DNA of 57,347 nt from Pelagibius sp. (lineage in GTDB: Bacteria > Pseudomonadota > Alphaproteobacteria > Kiloniellales > Kiloniellaceae), in NCBI RefSeq assembly GCF_028281305.1, contig NZ_JANQKD010000045.1:1-57347 (forward strand), in the 5' to 3' direction. The notes under the pieces were generated by a model. It saw only the letters and a list, made by a program, of their open reading frames with translations, searched no databases and was not told the origin of the DNA. Shown piece by piece: positions 49,433 to 57,347 of this stretch. Position numbers and translations under genes: made by a program. Every line of letters begins with the position of its first letter. Within the stretch, counting starts at the first letter, position 1.

Positions 49433-50473
49433 TCAGGCCGGCAGCGGCGCATCGCGGCGCAGCAACCCCTCGCCCACCAAGTCGTTCCACAACGCGGCCG
49501 GAATCGGCTGATCGAAGGTGGCCAGGTTGCGCGCCACCTCCTGGGGCCTCCGCGCGCCCGGAATGATGGCCGCCACCGAGGGATGGCCCAGCGGGAAGCG
49601 CAGGGCGGCGCTGGCCAGCGGCACGCCGTGACTGCGGCAGACCGCTTCGATGCGGTTCACCCTGTCGATGATCTCCGGCGCGGCCGGCTCGTAGTTGTAC
49701 ATGGCGCCCGGCACTGCACCGGTGGCCAGGATGCCGCTGTTGTAGGGCCCGCCGAGGAAGACCCCGATGTCCTTCTCCACGCAGAGCGGCAGAAAGCTGT
49801 TCAGCGCCTCCTGCTCCAGCAGGGTATAACGCCCGGCGAGCAGAAAGCAGTCGAAGTCGCCCTCGCCGATCAGGCTCTCGGCCACCTCCCAGTAGTTGAG
49901 CCCGGCACCGATGCCGCCAATGTCGCCGTTGCGCCGCAACTCGTCCAGGGCACCGTAGCCGCCGCCCTTGGCACCGCTCAAAAGGGCGCTGCGGTGAGCC
50001 TCCGCCTCGGCCTCGGAGCCGATGGAAACCGGCTCCAGATCATGGATCAGCAGCACGTCGATACGGTGCAGACCGAGGCGCTGCAGAGAGTCCTCGAAGG
50101 AGCGCATGACCCCATCGTAGCTGTAGTCGAAGACCGGCTTGAAGGGCAGCGCCCCCTTGAAGACCCCCGGCCATTCGTCATCCGGATCGTGAGGGCGGAT
50201 CAGACGGCCGATCTTGGTCGACAGCACGAAGGCATCGCGCGGCTGATTGCGCAGGAATTCTCCGACCCGGTGTTCGGCCAGGCCATAGCCATAAAACGGC
50301 GCGGTGTCGATGAAATGCAGGCCCGCATCCCAGGCCGCAGCCACGGTTTCCGTGGCGACCCGGTCATCGATCTTCTCATAGAGATTGCCCAGCGGCGCAG
50401 TGCCGAAGCCGATCTCGGTCACCTGAAGGCCGGTCTTGCCCAGCCTGCGCTTCGTCGGACTCGTCATGGCCAT
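49433..50473 (-). CDS. Aldo/keto reductase, probable aldose (L-fucose) 1-dehydrogenase
   Basis: A 346-residue AKR barrel with the catalytic tetrad Asp56, Tyr61, Lys87 and the His in LLIHDLEP. The sequence resembles D-threo-aldose (L-fucose/galactose) 1-dehydrogenases: FGTAPLGNLYEKID at the N-terminus, then FIDTAPFYGYGLAEHRVGEFL, GGPYNSGILATG and PLGHPSVAAIIPGARRP. These NAD(P)-dependent enzymes make the lactone that the downstream COG3618 enzyme would hydrolyse. It is divergent from the histidine kinase gene. Confidence 0.82.
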   Translation of the reverse strand: MAMTSPTKRRLGKTGLQVTEIGFGTAPLGNLYEKIDDRVATETVAAAWDAGLHFIDTAPFYGYGLAEHRVGEFLRNQPRDAFVLSTKIGRLIRPHDPDDEWPGVFKGALPFKPVFDYSYDGVMRSFEDSLQRLGLHRIDVLLIHDLEPVSIGSEAEAEAHRSALLSGAKGGGYGALDELRRNGDIGGIGAGLNYWEVAESLIGEGDFDCFLLAGRYTLLEQEALNSFLPLCVEKDIGVFLGGPYNSGILATGAVPGAMYNYEPAAPEIIDRVNRIEAVCRSHGVPLASAALRFPLGHPSVAAIIPGARRPQEVARNLATFDQPIPAALWNDLVGEGLLRRDAPLPA

Positions 50474-50652
50474 GTGGTCTTCCTCTCATGCGACAAAACC
50501 GTGCCTGGAGTGTAACCCCATTCATTCCGGTCTTCGCGCCAAAACAATGCCTTATAAGGCTCAGTTCGAAGGGGAGATCACGCAATTACAATCAGTTAAC
50601 CATTGTGTTTGTATGCTGCCGGATTGGCAAGAAGGCGGGCTTGGCAGCGCTG

Positions 50653-52428
50653 ATGGACACATTCTGGGAAGCGATCGCGCGTGGCTACGTGCCCTTCATC
50701 GCGAACATCGGGCTGCTCGCACTTCTGGCTTGGTCCGTCTCCGCTTTGGCGCGCAGCCCCTTTACTCTTCAGACCAGGCAGACCAAGACGGCGAAAGCCG
50801 GCCTCGGCTTGCTCTTCGGCGTAACCTCCGCAGGTCTCATGTTTGTGCCGATCGAGCTGGAGCCGGGCATATTCGGTGACGGCAGAGGCGCCCCGTTGCT
50901 TCTGGCAGGGGTCGTTGGCGGCCCGCTTGCGGCGGCGATCACGACCACCATTGTCGCCTTGACCCGCCTTTCAATCGGCGGTGCCGGAATGGCCAGCGGC
51001 CTCGTCTATGTCGTCACCTTGGGCGCCATCGGCCTGACCTACCACTACTTCATCCGCAGCCGGGCCACGGCAGCGACCGATGTGAAGCGGCTGACCCTGC
51101 TGGCCGCGGGGGCGTCTGTGGCGACCCTCCCGGTCGTGCTGCTGCTGCCGCCGGAAAAGCAGCTGGCGGCGCTGATGACCATCTGGCCGAAGCTCACCAT
51201 TGCGAACGTCGTCGGCGTGGGTGTTCTGGGCTCGCTCCTGGGCCGGGAGATCCAGCGCCTGAAATGGGAGACGGCGCTGGTTCGCAGCGAACAGCGCTTC
51301 CGCGACTTCGCGAAGTCGGCCTCCGACTGGTACTGGGAGACCAATGCGGAGCTGAAGTTCATCTACGTCTCCGAACGCTACAGACAGATCACGGGCTTCG
51401 ACGGGGCAACGATACTGGGCCGGACACGCCATCAGGTCACCATGGAGGAGACCGACAACGAGAAATGGGCCCAGCATCTGGCGGACCTGCACAGCCACCG
51501 CCCCTTCAGAGAGTTCTCCTACAAGCTGAGGACGGCGGACGGCGACGTCATCACCATCGCCATCAACGGCGTGCCGATCTTTGACGCGGGCGGCGCGTTC
51601 ATGGGCTACCGCGGCATCGGCACCGATATCACACAGCGGGTCGAGGCCGAGCAGGCCATTCTACAGGCGAGAGACAAAGCCGAGGAAGCCAACAAAGCGA
51701 AGTCCGCCTTCCTGGCCAACATGAGCCACGAGCTTCGCACCCCCTTGAACGCGATCATCGGTTTCTCAGAGGTCATCAGAGACCAGTCCGCCGAGCCGGT
51801 TATTGCCAAGTACCGAGAGTACGCCGCGGATATCCACGATTCGGCCCAGCACCTGACCAGCCTGATCAACGACATTCTCGACCTCTCCAAGATAGAGTCG
51901 GGTGCCGCCGACGAACTGGCCGAAGAGGAAGTGGACATTTTCGAGATTGCGGCTTCGGCTGAGCGTCTGGTGCAGCCGCGCGCCGCCGAAGGCGGCGTGG
52001 CCCTGGAGTTCGAAATTTCTCAGGACTCGCCCCCGCTTTCCGCCGACGCCCGCAAACTGAAGCAGATCCTGGTCAATCTGCTCACAAATGCCGTGAAGTT
52101 CAGTCCAAAGGGAAGCAAGGTCACGACCCGGGCCTGCCCGGCGCCTGACGGCGGCTATATGATCCAGGTGTGCGACGAGGGTATCGGCATCGCAGCAGAG
52201 GACATTCCAAAGGCCATGTCCCTGTTCGGGCAGATCGACGGCGGCCTCAATCGCAAGTACGAGGGCACGGGCCTGGGCCTTCCCCTGATCAAGGCGCTGA
52301 CGGAGCAGCATGGCGGCAGCTTCACACTGGAAAGCCGGCCCGATATAGGAACGACGGTTACAGTGCTGCTGCCGACGCAGCGGCTGCTGCCGAAAAAGCC
52401 GCCGCAGGCGGCCAAGGCCTACGGCTGA
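50653..52428 (+). CDS. Membrane PAS sensor histidine kinase
   Basis: A 591-residue sensor. The N-terminus has several helices resembling the 5TM-5TMR_LYT sensor (FIANIGLLALLAWSVSALA, then GAPLLLAGVVGGPLAAAITTTIVALTRLSIGG). A PAS domain follows at about 217-330 (FRDFAKSASDWYWETNAELKFIYVSERYRQITGF; FMGYRGIGTDIT). Next are HisKA with the phosphorylated His359 in MSHELRTPLNAIIGFSE and the ATPase domain with NAVKFSPKGSK, DEGIGIAAEDI and GTGLGLPL. No receiver domain or adjacent regulator gene is present, so its partner lies elsewhere. ATG 50653 is the best start; the frame is open further upstream but without a good ribosome site. Confidence 0.9.
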   Translation: MDTFWEAIARGYVPFIANIGLLALLAWSVSALARSPFTLQTRQTKTAKAGLGLLFGVTSAGLMFVPIELEPGIFGDGRGAPLLLAGVVGGPLAAAITTTIVALTRLSIGGAGMASGLVYVVTLGAIGLTYHYFIRSRATAATDVKRLTLLAAGASVATLPVVLLLPPEKQLAALMTIWPKLTIANVVGVGVLGSLLGREIQRLKWETALVRSEQRFRDFAKSASDWYWETNAELKFIYVSERYRQITGFDGATILGRTRHQVTMEETDNEKWAQHLADLHSHRPFREFSYKLRTADGDVITIAINGVPIFDAGGAFMGYRGIGTDITQRVEAEQAILQARDKAEEANKAKSAFLANMSHELRTPLNAIIGFSEVIRDQSAEPVIAKYREYAADIHDSAQHLTSLINDILDLSKIESGAADELAEEEVDIFEIAASAERLVQPRAAEGGVALEFEISQDSPPLSADARKLKQILVNLLTNAVKFSPKGSKVTTRACPAPDGGYMIQVCDEGIGIAAEDIPKAMSLFGQIDGGLNRKYEGTGLGLPLIKALTEQHGGSFTLESRPDIGTTVTVLLPTQRLLPKKPPQAAKAYG

Positions 52429-52461
52429 AGGCCGGCCAGGGGCATAGGTCTGGGCTTCGCT

Positions 52462-53547
52462 CTATATGCAACTGCCGGTTTCCGGGTCGAAGATGTGCAT
52501 CTTGCTCATATCGAGGGAAATCGGGACCATCTCGTCCGGCGCGGCCGGAAAGTGGGAGTCGACCTGGGCGGTGTAGCCGCGGCCGGCGGCTTCGCCGATG
52601 ATCAGGGTGTGAGGCCCCAAGGGCTCGATCGTTCTGGCGGTCATGCGGATCACCGCAGCACCTGTGTCGCCGCCCGCATTGTGCTCGGGGCGGATGCCGA
52701 AGGTCACCGCCCGGTCCTTGTAGAGGCCGTACCGCTCCCAACGCTCCGGCGGGATCGCCAGTTCGCTGCCATCCTCCAGACGCAGCGCCAGGCCCTCGCC
52801 CTTTGCGGTCACCTGGGCGGGGACGAAATTCATCGAGGGCGCGCCGATGAAGGCGGCGACAAAGGTGTTGGCCGGGCGCTCGTAGAGCGTGATGGGGTCG
52901 GCGGCCTGTTCGATCCGCCCCTCGTTCATCACCACCACGCGGTCAGCCATGGTCATGGCCTCGACCTGATCGTGAGTCACATAGACCATGGTGCTGTTGA
53001 GACGCCGGTGCAGGCTCTTGATCTCCGTGCGCATCTCGATACGCAGCTTTGCATCCAGGTTCGACAAGGGCTCGTCGAAGAGGAAGACATCGGGCTGGCG
53101 CACGATGGCCCGCCCGATGGCGACACGCTGGCGCTGGCCGCCGGAGAGCTGCTTGGGCCGCCGCTGGAGATAGGGTTCCAGCCCCAGAATGCGCGCTGCT
53201 TCGGCGATCCGCGCCTCGATCTCGGCTTTCGGCATCCGCCTGACCTTCATCCCGTAGCCGATGTTGTCGGCAACGGTCATATGCGGATAGAGGGCATAGT
53301 TCTGGAACACCATGGCGCAGTTGCGCAGGCCCGGGCGCAGTTCCGTCACGTCCCGCGCGCCTATCGTGATGGTGCCGCCGGAGGCCGCCTCGAGCCCCGC
53401 GATCATGCGCAGGGTGGTGGTCTTGCCGCAGCCCGAGGGTCCGACAAGGACCACGAACTCCGTGTCCGCGATCTCCAGATCCAGTGCCGGGATGACGGTC
53501 ACCTCGTCAAAGGCCTTGCTGACACCCTGTAAACGCACATCGGCCAT
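52462..53547 (-). CDS. CUT1 sugar ABC transporter ATPase (MalK/UgpC-type)
   Basis: A 361-residue ATPase with Walker A GPSGCGKTT (36-44), LRNCAMVFQNYALYPHMTV, signature LSGGQRQR, Walker B VFLFDEPLSNLDAKLR and the switch His in YVTHDQVEAMTMADR. A C-terminal regulatory (TOBE-like) domain follows, with FGIRPEHN. It is the last gene of the operon permease-permease-binding protein-ATPase. The start ATG at 53547 is chosen for its fit to the family N-terminus. Confidence 0.92.
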   Translation of the reverse strand: MADVRLQGVSKAFDEVTVIPALDLEIADTEFVVLVGPSGCGKTTTLRMIAGLEAASGGTITIGARDVTELRPGLRNCAMVFQNYALYPHMTVADNIGYGMKVRRMPKAEIEARIAEAARILGLEPYLQRRPKQLSGGQRQRVAIGRAIVRQPDVFLFDEPLSNLDAKLRIEMRTEIKSLHRRLNSTMVYVTHDQVEAMTMADRVVVMNEGRIEQAADPITLYERPANTFVAAFIGAPSMNFVPAQVTAKGEGLALRLEDGSELAIPPERWERYGLYKDRAVTFGIRPEHNAGGDTGAAVIRMTARTIEPLGPHTLIIGEAAGRGYTAQVDSHFPAAPDEMVPISLDMSKMHIFDPETGSCI

Positions 53548-53644
53548 AGAAACGGGGCCCCTCAACACCAAAGCATAACAGTCAGAAGAAGGCGCCGGGC
53601 CCCGGGAATGAAAGCCCGGTGCCCGGCATCAGAGCATCAGCGCC

Positions 53645-55099
53645 TCAGAGCGGCGGCAGTCCCATGGAGGCCCGGTAGGCCGCCAATTGGTCCTCGCGGC
53701 CGAACTCGTCGGTCAACTCGTTCCACTTCTCCGCGATGGCGTCCAAGGCCGCTTGCGGGGAGACCTCCCCGGACAGAGCCTTCGACAGCTCAATCTCCAG
53801 TTCCTCTGTATAGCTGAAGTAACCCGGAAGACGCATATCGAGCGCGATGTTCGGTGCCTCCAGGCTGCCGCGCTGAGCGGCGAGGTACATCTTGGCCTCC
53901 TCCTCCGAGAAGGTCTTCAGCCAGCGGTCCAGATTGGTGAAGTGCGAGAAGCGGTAGGGGTTGACCCCGGAGCCGCCGGTCACCGCCGCCTGGCCCGAGT
54001 TGTCGGGGTTGGACGCCCACTCGACGTAATGCCAGGAGGCATCGAGGTTCTTCGCCGACTGCGGCACCGCCGCCTGCCAGCCACCGTAGGCCATGAAGGG
54101 CGAGTGGACCGGCTCGTCGAAGGTGTCCCAGGCGTTGGTCTTGTGGTTCCAGATCTGCGTCGAGCCCGGCGTCAGCGCGGAGCCCACGGACCCCGCCACC
54201 TGGCTCTGGGCCTGATCGGACGAGATCGTGCCGGTGTCGCCCCAATCGAAGTTCATGGCCACCTGACCGCCGGCAAAGGCGGTGCGGATATCGCCCGAGG
54301 TGTAGTTCAGGGCGCCCGGCGGGGCGTAGCCGACCGAGCGGATGTAGTCCTCAAGCGCCTTCACCCAGCCCTCGTTGTTGACCTGGGCATCCATGGTTTC
54401 CGGATCGAAGAACATGCTGCCCGGATTGTTCGGGTTGTTGGTGTAGCTCGCCGCATGGGTGAAGAAGAACCAGAACTGCTGGCCGCCGCGGCGGAAGGCC
54501 TCGGCCGTGCCCCAGAGGTTCTCCTCCGGCCGGGTGAAGAACTCCGCGATGTCGTAGTACTGGTCCCAGGTCTCGGGCGCCGCGAGGTCGTAGCCGTACT
54601 TGGCCTTGAAGGCCGCCTGCTCCTCGGGGTCGTTGAAGAGGTCGAGACGGTAGGACAGCGTGTGCAGGTCGCCGTCGATGGTCTGCGACAGATGCTTGCC
54701 GTTCCACACCATCAGGCGGTCGCGGTAAACCGGGGCAATGTCCTCCCACTCCGCCGTCGTGCGGATCTTCTCCGGCATCTCGGAGAGGTAGGGCGCGAAG
54801 TCCGGTGTCCAGGCCGGCGCGAAGGTGATCACGTCGAAGGCGGCTTCGCCCGCCACCATCGCCGTCAGGTACTTGGGATAGAGTTCGCCGAAGGGGAACT
54901 CCACCACTTCCACGGTGCCGCAGGTCTGCTTTTCCCAGCTCTCGCCGGCCGCCTGCATTGCCGAGGCAATGAAGGGCCCGGTCTGCGAGCCGACCTTCAG
55001 GGTAACCCCGGAGAAGTCCGGCGAGCAGGCGAGCGCTGCCCCCGAGACTCCAAAGGCCACGACCAGTCCGCTGGCCGTGGCGAAGAGATGCTTTTTCAT
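53645..55099 (-). CDS. Extracellular sugar-binding protein
   Basis: A 484-residue family 1 binding protein with a signal peptide (MKKHLFATASGLVVAFGVSGAALA); ATG 55099 follows AAGGGAGAAA. The mature protein has the AFDVITFAPAWTPDFAPYLSEMPEKI strand region and the hinge MNFDWGDTGTI. It is longer than MalE (about 370), as for binding proteins taking large or unusual sugars. It belongs to the CUT1 operon with two permeases and an ATPase; the sugar cannot be named, though a fucose-like sugar is suggested by the nearby oxidation genes. Confidence 0.87.
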   Translation of the reverse strand: MKKHLFATASGLVVAFGVSGAALACSPDFSGVTLKVGSQTGPFIASAMQAAGESWEKQTCGTVEVVEFPFGELYPKYLTAMVAGEAAFDVITFAPAWTPDFAPYLSEMPEKIRTTAEWEDIAPVYRDRLMVWNGKHLSQTIDGDLHTLSYRLDLFNDPEEQAAFKAKYGYDLAAPETWDQYYDIAEFFTRPEENLWGTAEAFRRGGQQFWFFFTHAASYTNNPNNPGSMFFDPETMDAQVNNEGWVKALEDYIRSVGYAPPGALNYTSGDIRTAFAGGQVAMNFDWGDTGTISSDQAQSQVAGSVGSALTPGSTQIWNHKTNAWDTFDEPVHSPFMAYGGWQAAVPQSAKNLDASWHYVEWASNPDNSGQAAVTGGSGVNPYRFSHFTNLDRWLKTFSEEEAKMYLAAQRGSLEAPNIALDMRLPGYFSYTEELEIELSKALSGEVSPQAALDAIAEKWNELTDEFGREDQLAAYRASMGLPPL

Positions 55100-55211
55100 T
55101 GGCGTTTCTCCCTTTCTCTCTTGTCTTTGGTTTTGGTGGCCGGCCACCTCTTCACAATCCGCTTTGCTGGGCGTCTTGCAGCGCCGGTCCGTCTTGCTTG
55201 TTGTCTTGCTC

Positions 55212-56219
55212 TCATCGAATGCCGCCCAGGGTGAGGCCGGAGCGCATCAGCTTAGCAAGCAGCATGGCCACCACCATCATCGGCGCGATGCCGAACAGCG
55301 CAGCCACAGAAATCGCCCACCACTCGTCGCCGCGGTAGGAGTTCTGGCCCGACAGCAGAATCGGCAGGGTCTGCCATTCCGAAGTGGTCAGCAGCAGGGC
55401 GAAGAGGAACTCGTTCCAGATGAAGGCCAGAGTGATCAGCGAGGTGGCGATCAGGCCCGGCCGCGCCATCGGCAGCACGATCTCGAAGAAAATCCGGATC
55501 CGCGGGACATCGTCGACCAGCGCAGCTTCCTCGATTTCAACCGGCAGGGCGGCCAGGAAGTCGCGCATCAGCCAGACCACAATGGGAATTGAGAAGGCCG
55601 TGTAGCAGAGCACCATGCCGAGGAAGCTGTCCAGCAGCTTAAAGCCCTCCCGCCCGATCTCCGAATAGAGAAGAAACAGGGCAAAGGCCGTGACGATGGG
55701 CGGGAACATGCGCTGCGAAACGAACCAGAACAGCACGTCGTTGTTGCCAAGAACCGGCCCCGGAAGCGGCAGGCGGTTGGCCAGCAGGCAGGCAGGCAGC
55801 GAGACCGCGAACGCCAGCCCCATGGCCTCGGCCCGGGAGTATCCCAGGGCTTCGTTGAAGAGCACAAACCCGCCGATGGCCACGGCGGCGAAGATCAGCC
55901 CGGACAGCAGCCGGACCCGGAACTCGAAACGCACCAGGGCGTAGGCCGCCATGGTGCCGAACAGCACCGCCAGCGCCGTTGCCGTGATCGAGATCAGGGA
56001 GGAGTTGACGAAAGGCGCGATGAAGTCGCCGCGAATGCCCGAAAAGGCGTCCCGATAGGCCTGCAGCGTCGGGACGAAGTCGATAAAGGGCAGATAGGTC
56101 GGCCCGCCGTTGACCGCGGTGGGCGGCTTTAGGGAGGTGACCAGCGTCCAGTAGAGCGGGAACAGCGTCACCAGCGCCCAGAACAGGCAGAGGCCGAAGA
56201 CGAGCGGACGGCGCATCAT
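55212..56219 (-). CDS. CUT1 sugar ABC permease (MalG-like)
   Basis: A 335-residue membrane protein with six or more helices, the MalG-like half of the channel. The EAA loop for ATPase docking is EIEEAALVDDVPRIRIFFEIVLPMARPGLIAT. Its start overlaps the end of the upstream permease gene by 4 bp, typical of translational coupling, and the binding-protein gene begins about 110 bp after its stop. Confidence 0.9.
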   Translation of the reverse strand: MMRRPLVFGLCLFWALVTLFPLYWTLVTSLKPPTAVNGGPTYLPFIDFVPTLQAYRDAFSGIRGDFIAPFVNSSLISITATALAVLFGTMAAYALVRFEFRVRLLSGLIFAAVAIGGFVLFNEALGYSRAEAMGLAFAVSLPACLLANRLPLPGPVLGNNDVLFWFVSQRMFPPIVTAFALFLLYSEIGREGFKLLDSFLGMVLCYTAFSIPIVVWLMRDFLAALPVEIEEAALVDDVPRIRIFFEIVLPMARPGLIATSLITLAFIWNEFLFALLLTTSEWQTLPILLSGQNSYRGDEWWAISVAALFGIAPMMVVAMLLAKLMRSGLTLGGIR

Positions 56220-57085
56220 GACCGCTTCTCCAGATGGGGCCGCAGGACCGCCAGGTAGACCACGCCGATCACAATCACCACGATCAGGAAGAGGAAAGAC
56301 AACGCCGAGGTGTAGCCCAGATTGAACTTCTTGAAGCCCTCCTGGTAGGCATAGAGGGTCAGGGTTTCCGTCGAAATGCCGGGCCCGCCGCCGGTCAGCA
56401 CGAAAACCGTGTCGATGATCTTGAAGCTTTCGATAATGCGGATAAAGACCACCGCCGCCGAGATCGGCAGCAGCATGGGGAAGGTAATGCCCCAGAACTG
56501 CTGCCAGGGCGTGGCGTTCTCCAGCGACGCGGCCTCATAGACATCGCGTGGCAGACTCTGCAGACCGGCCAGCATCAGAAGGATAACAAAGGGCGTCCAC
56601 TGCCAGACCTCCACGGTCACGATGGTCGCCAAGGCCCAGTTGGCATCGGTCAGAAACGGCAGATTCGGGAAGCCCAGGAGGGTGAAGAAGTGGTTCACCG
56701 GGCCCACGGTGGAGTGAAACAGCATCCGCCCCACCAGAGCCACGGCAATCGGCGCCATAAGCATGGGAAAGAGGAAGACGACCCGGAACAGGCGTTCGCC
56801 CGGCACCCGGCTGAACAAGGCTAAAGCCACGGCAAAGCCGATGACGTACTGAACCAGGACCGAAGAGAAGACGATGCCTGAGGTTGTGGTGACGACCTGC
56901 CAGAAGCGCTCTTCGCCGAGCAGGGACACGTAGTTGTCGAAGCCGATGAAACGCGGCGGACGCGGCGGCACCAGCCGCACGGACTGAAAACTCACGGTCA
57001 ACGAGTAGATGAGCGGAAACAGCCCGATCAGGAGCACGACGAGAAAGGCAGGCCATATGAAAAGGTACTTGACCGGCTCGCGCAA
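56216..57085 (-). CDS. CUT1 sugar ABC permease (MalF-like)
   Basis: A 289-residue membrane protein with six helices, starting REPVKYLFIWPAFLVVLLIGLFPLIYSLTVSFQ, the standard beginning of MalF/UgpA-type permeases. The EAA loop is DVYEAASLENATPWQQFWGITFPMLLP. It is the first gene of this operon on the minus strand. Only about 190 bp separate it from a transposase tail at the window edge, so its promoter lies in 57086-57277. Confidence 0.9.
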   Translation of the reverse strand: MREPVKYLFIWPAFLVVLLIGLFPLIYSLTVSFQSVRLVPPRPPRFIGFDNYVSLLGEERFWQVVTTTSGIVFSSVLVQYVIGFAVALALFSRVPGERLFRVVFLFPMLMAPIAVALVGRMLFHSTVGPVNHFFTLLGFPNLPFLTDANWALATIVTVEVWQWTPFVILLMLAGLQSLPRDVYEAASLENATPWQQFWGITFPMLLPISAAVVFIRIIESFKIIDTVFVLTGGGPGISTETLTLYAYQEGFKKFNLGYTSALSFLFLIVVIVIGVVYLAVLRPHLEKRS

Positions 57086-57277
57086 CCTCGGGCTCCCCTC
57101 CCGCTGGGAAGCTGCGGCAAAGGCGCGCTCCCGTCGTTGTTCTCAATCCTTGTTGCGGATCAGCCTATTGCAGGCTGCTCTGCATCTCAACCTTCGTGCC
57201 ATGCTGCAGGTGCACACACCTTTGGCGACGCTTTGCATAAGTGGGACTTGCTCTAGGCTGTGGTGACAATTTGTTTG

Positions 57278-57347
57278 TTATCTGAGCCATAGCATGATTG
57301 CGGCGATGAGCACGAAGCCACGGAAGTTCTGCAAGAGCTTGTCGTAG
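57278..57347 (-). mobile_element. C-terminal end of an IS5-like transposase (partial)
   Basis: Read on the minus strand, the last 70 bases encode YDKLLQNFRGFVLIAAI then MLWLR and a TAA stop. This is the usual carboxy end of IS5-family (DDE) transposases, where YDRLAxNFLA...WL is common. The rest of the element lies beyond the window, so intactness cannot be judged. The IS end should fall between about 57086 and 57277; no inverted repeat can be confirmed. Confidence 0.75.

Overview
The window reads as a chromosomal segment of a GC-rich alphaproteobacterium, probably a free-living Rhodospirillales/Kiloniellales-type organism. The evidence is the PAS_5-type protein, the opgG-x-opgH glucan locus, the SoeABC-type sulfite dehydrogenase, the ArsR-methyltransferase regulator beside metF-metH, a Caulobacter-like D-xylose 1-dehydrogenase and several uptake systems (TRAP plus two ABC). 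No rRNA, CRISPR array or prophage was seen. A transposase tail runs off the right edge.

Left part (1-12.6 kb): a tRNA-Asn with its terminator and a PAS_5 protein. Then a tryptophan-degradation pair (tryptophan 2,3-dioxygenase and a kynureninase-like PLP enzyme), a two-gene unit joining a MoaD/ThiS-like beta-grasp protein to an Asp-box propeller, and a ComJ/Nin-like protein. After these come the four dTDP-rhamnose genes (rfbA, D, B, C order on the minus strand) and a complete TRAP transporter (dctM, Q, P).

Middle (12.6-29.5 kb): a copper-type P1B ATPase diverges from a plus-strand run of gamma-glutamyltransferase, RraA-like, GNAT and MFS genes. Facing these is the methionine operon, an ArsR/SAM-methyltransferase fusion, metF and metH, with a clear AT-rich palindrome as likely operator. 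Then come a patatin-like phospholipase, a lysine-rich histone H1-like protein, a DUF481 outer-membrane protein and a PRC-barrel protein.

Right part (29.9-57.3 kb): osmoregulated periplasmic glucan synthesis (opgG, an opgI-like ORF, opgH). A sulfite module follows (SoeABC, a TauE/SafE exporter and a TIGR02186-type membrane protein), then a TPR protein and a xylose module (periplasmic binding protein, permease, ATPase, xylose dehydrogenase). Next are a CRTAC1 lipoprotein with a pentapeptide-repeat neighbour, a sugar-oxidation pair (aldose dehydrogenase and lactonase), an orphan PAS histidine kinase and a CUT1 sugar ABC transporter.

The overall picture is an organotroph that scavenges sugars, organic acids and amino acids and oxidises sulfite. 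No wholly new multi-gene defence or mobile system is evident. The more unusual items are the MoaD/Asp-box pair, the ComJ-like protein away from any NucA gene, the divergent kynureninase, the probable ATT start of the MFS gene, the ArsR-methyltransferase operator and the ORF between opgG and opgH. Calls rest on reading translated sequence and remembered family motifs; no database search was run.
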